From contig NZ_CP109467.1 of assembly GCF_036227325.1 (NCBI RefSeq), forward strand, positions 6,014,001 to 6,078,000: DNA of 64,000 nucleotides. The letters are read 5' to 3'. This document shows, piece by piece, positions 8,963-18,805 of this stretch. Origin of the DNA: Streptomyces sp. NBC_01465 (GTDB lineage: Bacteria; Actinomycetota; Actinomycetes; Streptomycetales; Streptomycetaceae). The translations under genes and the position numbers were made by a program. Under the pieces are notes generated by a model. That model searched no databases. It had not been told where the DNA came from and saw only the letters and a list, made by a program, of their open reading frames with translations. Position 1 is the first letter of the stretch. Each line of letters opens with the position of its first letter.

Positions 8963-9901
8963 ATGACTGCTGATGTGTGGCTCCCCATCCCGCCCGACGA
9001 GATCCAGGGCCTTCCCGACAACCTCACCTACCGCTTCTGGGACGGCGGCCCCAACTACCCGGGCGATCCGGCGGACTGCGCCTTCTACGTCGTCCCTTAC
9101 ATGAAGCGCCGTCCGGTAAAGATCGGGCCGCTGGTGGATCTGCCGAACCTCAAGGTGATCCAGACCCTCACCGCCGGAGTGGACGACATCCTGTCCGTGC
9201 TCGGCGAGTTGCCGCCGGGCATCCAGCTCTGCAACGCACGCGGAGTGCACGAGGCCAGCACGGCCGAGATGGCGCTCACGCTGACCCTCGCCTCGCTGCG
9301 CGGCATCCCCGAGTTCGTACGAGGACAGCAGAAGGAGCAGTGGCAGTCGGTCTTCCGGCCCGCGCTCGCCGACCGGTCCGTGCTGATCGTCGGGTACGGG
9401 GCGATCGGGGCCGCGATCGAGGACCGGCTCGTGCCCTTCGAGTGTGCGCGGGTGGCGCGCGTCGCGCGCTCCGCACGTGACACCGCGCGCGGCCCCGTGC
9501 ACCCGATTTCCGCGCTGCCCGAACTCCTCCCGGACGCCGACGTGGTGATCCTCTCCACTCCGCTCACCGCGGAGACCGAAGGACTGGCGGACGCCGACTT
9601 CCTGGCCCGGATGAAGGACGGTGCGCTGCTGGTCAACGTGGCCCGCGGTCCTGTGGTCGACACCAAGGCGCTGCTCGCCGAACTGACGAGTGGTCGGATC
9701 ACTGCGGCCCTGGACGTCACCGACCCGGAACCGCTCCCCGCGGGCCATCCGCTCTGGCAGGCGCCCGGAGTGCTGATCAGCCCGCACGTGGGCGGCCCCA
9801 CCTCGGCCTTCCTGCCGCGCGCCAAGCGGCTGCTGGCGGCCCAGCTCACCCGTTACGCCGCCGCCGAACCCCTCGAAAACGTCGTCCTGACCACCCCATA
9901 G
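8963..9901 (+). CDS. D-isomer-specific 2-hydroxyacid dehydrogenase
   Basis: NAD(P)-dependent D-2-hydroxyacid dehydrogenase of 312 residues. The Rossmann motif is 'VGYGAIGAAIEDRL'. The catalytic set is Arg in 'NVARGPVVDTKALLAEL', Glu in 'DVTDPEPLPAGHPLW' and His in 'ISPHVGGPTS'. The N-terminal substrate domain contains 'QTLTAGVDDI'. The ATG at 8963 is preferred over an upstream in-frame start because it gives the family's normal N-terminus and has a -10-like box just upstream. Relatives act on 2-ketoacids such as glyoxylate, hydroxypyruvate or phosphoglycerate; which applies here is not visible. Confidence 0.87.
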   Translation: MTADVWLPIPPDEIQGLPDNLTYRFWDGGPNYPGDPADCAFYVVPYMKRRPVKIGPLVDLPNLKVIQTLTAGVDDILSVLGELPPGIQLCNARGVHEASTAEMALTLTLASLRGIPEFVRGQQKEQWQSVFRPALADRSVLIVGYGAIGAAIEDRLVPFECARVARVARSARDTARGPVHPISALPELLPDADVVILSTPLTAETEGLADADFLARMKDGALLVNVARGPVVDTKALLAELTSGRITAALDVTDPEPLPAGHPLWQAPGVLISPHVGGPTSAFLPRAKRLLAAQLTRYAAAEPLENVVLTTP

Positions 9902-9973
9902 GCACGCTCCGCAGGCGCCCGGATGCACCGGGTGCCCGCATCGCCCCTGGTCGTCACGGAGAGTAGAGGAACT

Positions 9974-10060
9974 ATGTCCCTGAGTGACGAGACTGGTGTA
10001 TCGTCCCGAACGGGGGCTGCGCCGCGCAAGCCGCGGTGCGGGGGAGCGTACAGACACTGA
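9974..10060 (+). CDS. Possible 28-aa upstream ORF
   Basis: ATG preceded by AGAGGA at 4 bases spacing; product begins 'MSLSDETGVSSRTGAAPRKP' and ends 26 bases before the chosen start of the GGDEF/EAL gene. It is Arg/Gly-rich with no known motif. It could be a regulatory leader or chance; one upstream alternative start of the next gene (10036) would overlap it. Confidence 0.25.
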   Translation: MSLSDETGVSSRTGAAPRKPRCGGAYRH

Positions 10061-10086
10061 GGGGGGCGACGGGCGATGCACGGCCA

Positions 10087-13000
10087 ATGGACGAAACATC
10101 CGACGCGGCAGGTCCGCCGACGACGACCCTGGCACGCACCGACGCACAGACCTGGCTCATGCACCGAGACGACGCAGACGACACGGACCACCCCGGAGAA
10201 GACAACGACCGGGACGGACCGGTGAGCGCCCAGGGAGCGCTGCTCTCACGGTCGCCGGTCACCGGCGGTCCGTCCGCGCTGCTCTCCCAACTCCTCCTCG
10301 CCCTGGTGTGCGGAGGCTATGCCACCGGCGCGGCATTCGGCTGGGGCTCACCCGAAATGGCCCTGGTCATGGGCGACTTCGGGCTCGCCGTCGCGGCCGC
10401 ACTCGCCTCCGTCTCCTGCTTCGTCTACGCACGTACGCACGAGACCCGTTTTCGGCCCGCCTGGCTGCTCTTCGCCTTCTCGTCCGCGATGGCCGCCTGC
10501 GGCAACACCGTCTGGGGCTGGTACGAGGTCGTCCTGCGCGAACCGGTGCCCAGTCCCTCGCTCGCCGACCTCTTCTTCCTCTGCTTCGCCCCGCCCGCCA
10601 TCGTCGGACTGCTCGTCCTCGCCAAACGCCCCGTCACCCGCGCCGGCTGGGTCTGTCTGGCACTGGACTCCTGGCTCATCGGCGGCTCGCTGCTGACACT
10701 CTCCTGGAGCCTGGCCCTCGCGCACACCGCGCATCTGGAGGGCCGGCACGAGAGCGTGGCGCACGCGGCCCTGTCGCTCGCCTATCCGCTCCTGGACATC
10801 GTGCTGGTCTCGATGGTCCTGGCCCTGCACTTCCGCAGGTCGAACGCCAACCGCTCGGCGATCAACACCGCCATCGCGGCCCTCGCCCTGACCGTGCTCT
10901 CCGACGCCCTGTTCACCTCGCCGCTGCTGCGCGACAACTACCGCTCGGGCCAGCTCCTGGACGCCGGGTGGTTCGCCGGTTCGCTGCTCCTGGCGTACGC
11001 ACCCTGGGGCGCCCGCCGCGCATCACGGCCCCTCCCGCACGTCACGGTGCGTGAGGAGCACGCCCCCGCCCTGCCGGGCCTCCGCAACGCCAGCCGCCCC
11101 ATTGCCAGTTCGCTGGCCGCCCTCACCCCGTACCTCGCGGCCGCGGTCTGCACCCTGGGCATCCTCTACAACGTGGTCGAAGGCCGCCGGGTGGACCGGT
11201 TCGTCGTCTTCACCGGCTGCACGGTGGTGCTCGCCCTGGTCGTACGGCAGGGCATCATGCTCGTCGACAACATCGCCCTCACCCATGAACTGGCGCAGAA
11301 GGAGAACCACTTCCGCTCCCTGGTGCAGGGCTCCAGCGACGTCATCATGATCGCCGCCCCCACCGGCGTCCTGCGGTACGTCTCCCCGGCCGCCTCCGGG
11401 GTCTACGGCCGGGACGCCGAGGACCTCATCGGCTCCGAGCTCGCCTCGCTCATCCACCCCGAGGACCTGGGGCTCGTGGTCCACGAAGTACGCCGTTTTC
11501 TGGCCACCTCGCCCGCGCAGGAGCCCACGACCCGGATCGAATGCCGCTTCCGCTCCGGTACGGGGGACTGGCTCAACGTCGAGTCCACCGTCAAGCGCCA
11601 CCAGGGCGGCCTGATCTTCAACAGCCGCGACGTCACCGAACGGGTGCGCCTGCAGGCCCAGTTGCAGCACAACGCCGAGCACGACCCGCTCACCGACCTG
11701 CCCAACCGCGCCCTGTTCACCCAGCGCGTGCGCAAGGCGCTCAGCGGCCGCAGAGTGACCGATCACGGCACGGCGGTGCTCTTCATCGACCTCGACGGCT
11801 TCAAGGCGGTGAACGACACCATCGGCCACCAAGCCGGCGACGAGCTGCTGATCCAGGCCGCCCGCCGCCTCCAGGACTCGGTACGGGTGGCCGACACCGC
11901 GGCGCGCCTCGGCGGTGACGAGTTCGCCGCCCTGATCCTGGGCGACGGCGGCCGCGACCACGCGGCCCGCGAGTACCAGGTCCACGAGATCGCCGACCGG
12001 CTGCGCCTCACCCTCTCCCAGCCGTACCGCATCGAGGGCAGCGAGGTACGGGTCGCCGCCTCCATCGGCGTCGCCTTCGCCGAGCCGGGCATCACCCCGA
12101 CCGACCTGATGCGCAACGCGGACCTCGCCATGTACCGCGCCAAGGCGGGCGGCAAGGACCGCGTCGAGCTCTACGCCCCGCAGATGCAGGCCGACGTCGT
12201 ACGGCGCACGGAGCTGGCCGCCCGGCTGCGGACGGCCCTGCACGACGGGGAGTTCGCCCTGTTGCACCAGCCGGTGGTCAGCCTCACCACGGGCAGGATC
12301 ACCGCCGTCGCCGCCCAGGCCCGCTGGCGTTCGGCCCAGGGGATCCTGTTCACCCCGGCCGAATTCCTGCGCGTACAGGAGACGGGGGAGTCCGAGGCGG
12401 GCGCCCGTACGGCCGAGCTCGGGCGGTGGCTGCTAGAAGAGGCCGTGGAGCAGGCCGCCGAGAGGTCCGCCGCGGGCCACGAGGCGCCCGTGGCGGTCAG
12501 GATCTCCGCGCGCAGACTGCTGGACAAGTCCATGCCGCTCGGCTCGATCGAAGCGCTGCTGACCCGGCACGGGCTGCCCTCGGGGGCCCTGGTCGTGGAG
12601 ATCTCCGACAGCGACCCACGGGTCCCCTTCGAGGACCTGGAGCGGCGGCTGATGGCGCTGCGCAGGCTCGGCGTACGCATCGCGCTGGACGGATTCGGCA
12701 GCGGTTACGCCGCCATCAACGCACTGCGCCGACTGCCCATCGACGTACTGAAACTGGACCGCGGTCTGGTCGAGGGCGTCGTCGAATCGGCCAGACTGCA
12801 CAAGATCACCAGCGGTCTGCTGAGGATCGCCTGCGACCTCGGCATGCAGTCCGTGGCCGACGGCGTGGACGTCCCCGAACAGGTCATCGCCCTGCGCGCG
12901 ATGGGCTGTACGCACGGGCAGGGGATGGCCTTCTCCGGGCCGCTGGACGAGTACCGGCTGCGGCGCGCGCTGTCCCGCGGGGACTTCCCCGTCCCCGGCT

Positions 13001-13107
13001 CACCGGGCGGCAACGGACGGCCCGTACTGCTGGGGACCCATCCGAGTCACCCCTCCGTTCATCCCTTCGTGCGCTCAAATAATGAGACGCCCGTCCCACC
13101 CACTTGA
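10087..13107 (+). CDS. Membrane-bound PAS-GGDEF-EAL cyclic di-GMP protein
   Basis: Composite c-di-GMP protein of about 1006 residues. A charged N-terminus is followed by a block of about eight membrane helices (roughly 65-390), a PAS domain (about 410-525, 'ENHFRSLVQGSSDVIMIAA'), a GGDEF domain and an EAL domain. GGDEF is intact at residues 609-613, with an inhibitory I-site RVAD at 600-603 exactly five residues before it, so cyclase activity is likely. The EAL domain looks inactive: AAQ replaces EAL at 742-744, the DDFG motif reads DGFG at 868-871, and AEGVE reads ADGVD near 924-928. The start is uncertain (10036 GTG, 10087 ATG or 10158 ATG). It precedes the ilvB leader; in S. coelicolor I recall a similar protein beside ilvB. 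Confidence 0.88.
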   Translation: MDETSDAAGPPTTTLARTDAQTWLMHRDDADDTDHPGEDNDRDGPVSAQGALLSRSPVTGGPSALLSQLLLALVCGGYATGAAFGWGSPEMALVMGDFGLAVAAALASVSCFVYARTHETRFRPAWLLFAFSSAMAACGNTVWGWYEVVLREPVPSPSLADLFFLCFAPPAIVGLLVLAKRPVTRAGWVCLALDSWLIGGSLLTLSWSLALAHTAHLEGRHESVAHAALSLAYPLLDIVLVSMVLALHFRRSNANRSAINTAIAALALTVLSDALFTSPLLRDNYRSGQLLDAGWFAGSLLLAYAPWGARRASRPLPHVTVREEHAPALPGLRNASRPIASSLAALTPYLAAAVCTLGILYNVVEGRRVDRFVVFTGCTVVLALVVRQGIMLVDNIALTHELAQKENHFRSLVQGSSDVIMIAAPTGVLRYVSPAASGVYGRDAEDLIGSELASLIHPEDLGLVVHEVRRFLATSPAQEPTTRIECRFRSGTGDWLNVESTVKRHQGGLIFNSRDVTERVRLQAQLQHNAEHDPLTDLPNRALFTQRVRKALSGRRVTDHGTAVLFIDLDGFKAVNDTIGHQAGDELLIQAARRLQDSVRVADTAARLGGDEFAALILGDGGRDHAAREYQVHEIADRLRLTLSQPYRIEGSEVRVAASIGVAFAEPGITPTDLMRNADLAMYRAKAGGKDRVELYAPQMQADVVRRTELAARLRTALHDGEFALLHQPVVSLTTGRITAVAAQARWRSAQGILFTPAEFLRVQETGESEAGARTAELGRWLLEEAVEQAAERSAAGHEAPVAVRISARRLLDKSMPLGSIEALLTRHGLPSGALVVEISDSDPRVPFEDLERRLMALRRLGVRIALDGFGSGYAAINALRRLPIDVLKLDRGLVEGVVESARLHKITSGLLRIACDLGMQSVADGVDVPEQVIALRAMGCTHGQGMAFSGPLDEYRLRRALSRGDFPVPGSPGGNGRPVLLGTHPSHPSVHPFVRSNNETPVPPT

Positions 13108-13140
13108 CAGTCACTACGCGCCGGGGGGAGGGTCAATGCC

Positions 13141-13182
13141 ATGCGCACCCGAATTCTCGTACTTGGAAAGCGCGTCGGCTGA
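13141..13182 (+). CDS. ilvB leader peptide MRTRILVLGKRVG
   Basis: Thirteen-residue leader with ATT CTC GTA CTT (Ile-Leu-Val-Leu) in a row and a further GTC (Val). Four of these codons, ATT, CTC, GTA and CTT, include rare ones (ATT, GTA, CTT) for this genome, which would make the ribosome sensitive to charged tRNA supply. GGGGGAGGG lies about 8 bases upstream of the ATG. The stop at 13180-13182 is 42 bases before the terminator stem. Confidence 0.75.
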   Translation: MRTRILVLGKRVG

Positions 13183-13224
13183 AGCAGGGCTCCTCACCAG
13201 CTCTGCAGACCGCACCGGCGCGCT

Positions 13225-13258
13225 CCCCTCGCTTGCCTCACGGCACGGGGGGTTTTTT
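13225..13258 (+). terminator. Attenuator terminator of ilvB
   Basis: CCCC at 13225-13228 pairs with GGGG of 13247-13252, and TGCC with GGCA near the loop, with a small bulge between. Six T's follow at 13253-13258. A T-tailed terminator is unusual here and points to attenuation rather than gene-end termination. Confidence 0.8.
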
Positions 13259-13317
13259 GTTGCACTGGCACTTCCCAAACCCTCGCAAATCCCTCAGCTT
13301 CGAGAAGAGAAACGCTG

Positions 13318-15165
13318 ATGACCGAGCAGGCCACCGGGGCCCACCATCCGCAACCGCGGGCCCGTAACGGCGGACAGCACTCCGCCGCCGTCGAGCACGT
13401 CACGGGTGCGCAGTCCCTCATCCGTTCCCTCGAAGAGGTCGGCGCCGACACGGTATTCGGCATCCCCGGCGGAGCGATCCTCCCGGCGTACGACCCGATG
13501 ATGGACTCCACCCGGGTCCGCCACATCCTCGTCCGCCACGAGCAGGGCGCGGGCCACGCGGCCACCGGTTACGCCCAGGCCACCGGCAAGGTCGGCGTCT
13601 GCATGGCCACTTCGGGCCCCGGCGCCACCAACCTGGTCACCCCGATCGCCGACGCCCACATGGACTCCGTCCCGATCGTCGCGATCACCGGCCAGGTGGC
13701 CGCGGCATCCATCGGTACGGACGCCTTCCAGGAGGCGGACATCTGCGGCATCACGATGCCGATCACCAAGCACAACTTCCTGGTCACCAAGGCCGAGGAC
13801 ATCCCGCACACCATCGCCGAGGCCTTCCACATCGCCTCGACCGGCCGCCCGGGCCCCGTCCTCGTCGACATCGCCAAGGACGCCCTGCAGGCGAAGACCA
13901 CGTTCTCCTGGCCGCCGCAGATGGACCTGCCGGGCTACCGCCCGGTGACCAAGCCGCACGCCAAGCAGATCCGTGAGGCCGCCAAGCTCATCACCCAGGC
14001 CAAGCGCCCGGTGCTGTACGTGGGCGGCGGCGTCATGAAGGCCGGCGCGACCGCCGAACTGAAGGTCCTGGCCGAGCTCACCGGAGCGCCCGTCACCACC
14101 ACCCTGATGGCGCTCGGCTCCTTCCCCGACAGCCACCCGCTGCACGTGGGAATGCCCGGCATGCACGGTGCGGTCACCGCCGTCACCGCGCTGCAGAAGG
14201 CCGACCTCCTGATCGCGCTCGGCACCCGCTTCGACGACCGCGTCACCGGCAAGCTGGACAGCTTCGCCCCCTTCGCGAAGATCATCCACGCGGACATCGA
14301 CCCGGCCGAGATCGGCAAGAACCGCGAGGTCGACGTCCCGATCGTGGGCGACGCTCGCGAGGTCATCGCCGACCTGGTCCAGGCCGTCCAGGCCGAGCAC
14401 ACCGAGGGCCACGTGGGCGACTACACCGCCTGGTGGAAGGACCTCAACCGCTGGCGCGACACCTACCCGCTGGGCTACGACCTGCCCGCGGACGGCACGC
14501 TCTCCCCGCAGCAGGTCATCGAGCGCATCGGCCAGGCAGCCCCCGAGGGCACGATCTTCGCGGCGGGCGTCGGCCAGCACCAGATGTGGGCCTCGCACTT
14601 CATCCAGTACGAGCAGCCCGCGACCTGGCTCAACTCCGGCGGCGCAGGCACGATGGGGTACGCGGTCCCGGCCGCCATGGGCGCCAAGGCGGGCATGCCC
14701 GAGCGCACCGTCTGGGCGATCGACGGCGACGGCTGCTTCCAGATGACCAACCAGGAACTGACCACCTGCGCGCTCAACAACATCCCGATCAAGGTCGCCA
14801 TCATCAACAACGGCGCACTCGGGATGGTCCGCCAGTGGCAGACCCTCTTCTACAACCAGCGCTACTCCAACACCGTGCTGCACAACGGCGAGGGCGAGGG
14901 CGGTGCCAACACCGGCACCCGCGTCCCCGACTTCGTGAAGCTCTCCGAGGCCATGGGCTGCGTGGCCCTGCGCTGCGAGCGCCCCGAGGACCTCGACAAG
15001 GTCATCGCCGAGGCCAACGCCATCAACGACCGCCCCGTCGTGGTGGACTTCATCGTCCACGAGGACGCCATGGTCTGGCCGATGGTGGCCGCCGGAACGT
15101 CCAACGACGAGGTCATGGCCGCCCGCGGCGTCCGCCCCGACTTCGGCGACAACGAAGACGACTGA
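13318..15165 (+). CDS. ilvB: Acetolactate synthase large subunit
   Basis: Catalytic subunit of acetohydroxyacid synthase, first common step of valine, isoleucine and leucine synthesis; ThDP, Mg and FAD dependent. The protein has 615 residues, usual for actinobacteria, with an N-terminal extension of about 25. The ThDP-activating Glu is E75 in '[15 protein letters not shown]'; the ThDP/Mg motif runs from D469 ('[13 protein letters not shown]' to 'NN'). 'GMVRQWQ' is typical of IlvB. AGAAGAG lies upstream of the ATG. The gene is preceded by the attenuator and followed after 31 bases by ilvN, its regulatory subunit. Confidence 0.97.
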   Translation: MTEQATGAHHPQPRARNGGQHSAAVEHVTGAQSLIRSLEEVGADTVFGIPGGAILPAYDPMMDSTRVRHILVRHEQGAGHAATGYAQATGKVGVCMATSGPGATNLVTPIADAHMDSVPIVAITGQVAAASIGTDAFQEADICGITMPITKHNFLVTKAEDIPHTIAEAFHIASTGRPGPVLVDIAKDALQAKTTFSWPPQMDLPGYRPVTKPHAKQIREAAKLITQAKRPVLYVGGGVMKAGATAELKVLAELTGAPVTTTLMALGSFPDSHPLHVGMPGMHGAVTAVTALQKADLLIALGTRFDDRVTGKLDSFAPFAKIIHADIDPAEIGKNREVDVPIVGDAREVIADLVQAVQAEHTEGHVGDYTAWWKDLNRWRDTYPLGYDLPADGTLSPQQVIERIGQAAPEGTIFAAGVGQHQMWASHFIQYEQPATWLNSGGAGTMGYAVPAAMGAKAGMPERTVWAIDGDGCFQMTNQELTTCALNNIPIKVAIINNGALGMVRQWQTLFYNQRYSNTVLHNGEGEGGANTGTRVPDFVKLSEAMGCVALRCERPEDLDKVIAEANAINDRPVVVDFIVHEDAMVWPMVAAGTSNDEVMAARGVRPDFGDNEDD

Positions 15166-15196
15166 GCGAAGAGCCGAGAGAGAGACCGAGACTCAC

Positions 15197-15724
15197 ATGT
15201 CCAGCAAGCACACGCTCTCCGTCCTGGTCGAGAACACGCCCGGCATCCTCGCCCGGATCGCCGCCCTGTTCTCCCGTCGGGGTTTCAACATCGACTCGCT
15301 CGCCGTGGGCGTCACCGAGCACCCCGACATCTCCCGGATCACCATCGTGGTCGGTGTCGAGGAACTGCCCCTCGAGCAGGTGACCAAGCAGCTCAACAAG
15401 CTGGTCAACGTCCTGAAGATCGTCGAACTCGAGCCCAGCGCTGCGATCCAGCGCGAGCTCGTTCTGGTCAAGGTCCGCGCCGACAACGAGACGCGTTCCC
15501 AGATCACCGAGATCGTCCAGCTGTTCCGCGCCAAGACCGTCGACGTCTCCCCGGAGGCCGTGACCATCGAGGCCACGGGCGGCGCCGACAAGCTGGAGGC
15601 GATGCTCAAGATGCTGGAGCAGTACGGCATCAAGGAGCTCGTCCAGTCCGGGACGATCGCCATAGGGCGCGGCGCCCGGTCCATCACGGACCGCTCCCTG
15701 CGGGCGCTCGACCGCAGCGCCTGA
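15197..15724 (+). CDS. ilvN: Acetolactate synthase small (regulatory) subunit
   Basis: Regulatory subunit of 175 residues that binds IlvB and gives valine feedback inhibition. The N-terminal ACT domain (residues 1-75) shows 'LSVLVENTPGILARIAALF' followed by 'RGFNIDSLAVG'. The C-terminal domain (about 85-160) has 'VKVRADNETRSQITEIVQLF' and 'EQYGIKELVQSGTIAIGRG'. It is 31 bases after ilvB with an AGAGAGA purine tract before the ATG, so the two are co-transcribed and controlled by the ilvB attenuator. Confidence 0.96.
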   Translation: MSSKHTLSVLVENTPGILARIAALFSRRGFNIDSLAVGVTEHPDISRITIVVGVEELPLEQVTKQLNKLVNVLKIVELEPSAAIQRELVLVKVRADNETRSQITEIVQLFRAKTVDVSPEAVTIEATGGADKLEAMLKMLEQYGIKELVQSGTIAIGRGARSITDRSLRALDRSA

Positions 15725-15738
15725 GCACTGCGTTCTGA

Positions 15739-16827
<1,089 letters not shown>

Positions 16828-16835
16828 GCACCATG

Positions 16836-16873
16836 GCCGTTCCGGCGGGTCCACGAGGGCCCGCCGGAACGGC
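16836..16873 (+). terminator. Terminator after ilvC
   Basis: Perfect 14-bp stem, left arm 16836-16849 ('gccgttccggcggg') and right arm 16860-16873, loop of 10 bases. It ends the ilvBNC unit. Confidence 0.88.
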
Positions 16874-17127
16874 GCATCCGGGCTCGCACACCGGCGGATC
16901 GGAGCATTCACGCTCCGGCGGCGCACCCCGGCTCGCACGCCTGTACAGCTCGTCCACCCTCGTGAGGGTGATCCTTCCGCAGGGGCGTAATCGCCGCCCC
17001 CGCACAGCACTAGACTGCACACCACATTCGCGTCAGGCCCACAGCGTCGTGCGTCTTCCACGCGGTAGCCCCTCCACCGCCTGCGGCCGTCGGGACGGCC
17101 GTCCGCACTGGACTTGTGAGGACTCAC
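16874..17127 (+). other. serA upstream region
   Basis: About 250 bases with no convincing gene. It holds two small hairpins (CGGAGC/GCTCCG near 16911 and CACCCT/AGGGTG near 16958) and a TAGACT -10-like box at 17011-17016 without a clear -35. It probably carries the serA promoter and a long leader. Confidence 0.4.
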
Positions 17128-18720
17128 GTGAGCTCGAAACCTGTCGTACTCATCGCTGAAGAGCTGTCGCCCGCCACTGTCGACGCCCTGGGCCCGGACT
17201 TCGAGATCCGGCACTGCAACGGCGCGGACCGCGCCGAACTGCTGCCCGCCATCGCCGACGTCGACGCGATTCTCGTACGTTCCGCCACCAAGGTCGACGC
17301 CGAGGCCATCGCCGCCGCCAAGAAGCTGCGCGTCGTCGCCCGTGCCGGTGTCGGCCTCGACAACGTCGACGTCTCCGCCGCCACCAAGGCCGGCGTGATG
17401 GTGGTCAACGCCCCGACCTCCAACATCGTCACCGCCGCCGAGCTCGCCTGCGGTCTGCTCATCGCCACCGCCCGCAACATCCCCCAGGGCAGCCAGGCGC
17501 TGAAGAACGGCGAGTGGAAGCGCTCCAAGTACACCGGCGTCGAGCTCGCCGAGAAGACCCTCGGTGTCGTCGGCCTCGGCCGCATCGGCGCGCTGGTCGC
17601 GCAGCGCATGTCGGCGTTCGGCATGAAGGTCGTCGCGTACGACCCCTACGTACAGCCCGCGCGCGCCGCCCAGATGGGCGTCAAGGTCCTCACCCTCGAC
17701 GAGCTGCTCGAGGTCTCGGACTTCATCACCGTCCACCTCCCCAAGACCCCCGAGACGCTCGGTCTCATCGGCGACGAGGCGCTCCACAAGGTCAAGCCGA
17801 CCGTGCGGATCGTCAACGCCGCGCGCGGTGGGATCGTCGACGAGGAGGCGCTGTTCACCGCCCTCAAGGAGGGCCGTGTCGCGGGCGCCGGTCTGGACGT
17901 GTACGCGAAGGAGCCCTGCACGGACTCCCCGCTCTTCCAGTTCGACCAGGTCGTCTGCACCCCGCACCTCGGCGCCTCGACCGACGAGGCCCAGGAGAAG
18001 GCCGGCATCGCCGTCGCCCGCTCCGTGCGCCTCGCGCTCGCCGGTGAGCTCGTGCCCGACGCGGTCAACGTCCAGGGCGGCGTCATCGCCGAGGACGTGA
18101 AGCCGGGTCTGCCGCTCGCCGAGCGCCTCGGCCGGATCTTCACCGCGCTCGCGGGCGAGGTCGCGGCCCGTCTCGACGTCGAGGTGTACGGCGAGATCAC
18201 CCAGCACGACGTCAAGGTGCTCGAACTCTCCGCGCTCAAGGGCGTGTTCGAGGACGTCGTCGACGAGACGGTCTCCTATGTCAACGCCCCGCTCTTCGCG
18301 CAGGAGCGCGGTGTCGAGGTCCGGCTGACGACCAGCTCGGAGTCCCCGGACCACCGCAACGTCGTCACCGTCCGCGGCACGCTCTCCAGCGGCGAGGAGG
18401 TCTCGGTCTCCGGCACGCTCGCGGGTCCCAAGCACCTCCAGAAGATCGTCGCGATCGGCGAGTACGACGTGGACCTGGCGCTCGCCGACCACATGGTCGT
18501 CCTGCGGTACGCGGACCGTCCCGGCGTCGTCGGTGCGGTCGGCAAGATCCTCGGTGAGGCCGGTCTCAACATCGCCGGTATGCAGGTCGCGCGTGCCGAC
18601 GCCGGCGGCGAGGCGCTCGCCGTGCTGACCGTCGACGACACCGTCCCGCAGCCGGTCCTGACCGAGCTGGCGGCGGAGATCGGCGCGGCCTCGGCCCGTT
18701 CGGTCAACCTCGCCGACTGA
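17128..18720 (+). CDS. serA: D-3-phosphoglycerate dehydrogenase
   Basis: First enzyme of serine synthesis, NAD-dependent oxidation of 3-phosphoglycerate. The 530 residues match the long actinobacterial type: substrate and NAD domains, an intervening ASB domain (about 310-455) and a C-terminal ACT domain (about 458-528, 'VVLRYADRPGVVGAVGKIL'). The NAD motif is 'VGLGRIGALVAQRM'; catalytic residues lie in 'NAARGGIVDEEAL', 'DVYAKEPC' and 'CTPHLGAST'. The GTG at 17128 has GAGGA 5 bases upstream and overlaps a CTCACGTGAG palindrome. Serine feedback through the ACT/ASB domains is expected from the family. Confidence 0.96.
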   Translation: MSSKPVVLIAEELSPATVDALGPDFEIRHCNGADRAELLPAIADVDAILVRSATKVDAEAIAAAKKLRVVARAGVGLDNVDVSAATKAGVMVVNAPTSNIVTAAELACGLLIATARNIPQGSQALKNGEWKRSKYTGVELAEKTLGVVGLGRIGALVAQRMSAFGMKVVAYDPYVQPARAAQMGVKVLTLDELLEVSDFITVHLPKTPETLGLIGDEALHKVKPTVRIVNAARGGIVDEEALFTALKEGRVAGAGLDVYAKEPCTDSPLFQFDQVVCTPHLGASTDEAQEKAGIAVARSVRLALAGELVPDAVNVQGGVIAEDVKPGLPLAERLGRIFTALAGEVAARLDVEVYGEITQHDVKVLELSALKGVFEDVVDETVSYVNAPLFAQERGVEVRLTTSSESPDHRNVVTVRGTLSSGEEVSVSGTLAGPKHLQKIVAIGEYDVDLALADHMVVLRYADRPGVVGAVGKILGEAGLNIAGMQVARADAGGEALAVLTVDDTVPQPVLTELAAEIGAASARSVNLAD

Positions 18721-18742
18721 CGCGACCCCGCTTCAGCACGCC

Positions 18743-18799
18743 GCGTACCCGGTTTCGTAGACGCCTGTCTTACACAAGCGTCTGCGGGCCGGGTACGCT
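18743..18799 (+). promoter_or_regulatory. Nested inverted repeats and TetR operator candidate
   Basis: Outer arms GCGTACCCGG (18743-18752) and CCGGGTACGC (18789-18798) are perfect. Inside lies a 25-bp near-palindrome (18759-18783): AGACGCCTGTCT, T, ACACAAGCGTCT, with 10 of 12 positions symmetric. A TACGCT -10-like box (18794-18799) ends 6 bases before the TetR start, so the inner palindrome would cover the -35 region. It could serve as an autoregulatory operator, with the outer stem also helping to terminate serA. Confidence 0.6.
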
Positions 18800-18805
18800 G
18801 CTGTC

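Larger units (their letters stand above)
13121..13258 (+). promoter_or_regulatory. ilvB transcription attenuator leader
   Basis: A purine-rich RBS (13121-13132), a short leader peptide rich in branched-chain residues (13141-13182), a competing hairpin region and a terminator hairpin with six T's (13225-13258) precede ilvB. This is the layout of ribosome-mediated attenuation: stalling at Ile/Leu/Val codons would prevent the terminator from forming. Attenuation of ilvB is known in actinobacteria. Confidence 0.75.

Noticed and set aside
13104..13109. TTGACA as -35 of the ilvB promoter
   Set aside because: No -10 element at 16-18 bases downstream (the region is G-rich), and it overlaps the stop of the upstream gene. 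The promoter is more likely further upstream, perhaps with the AAATAAT near 13077-13083.
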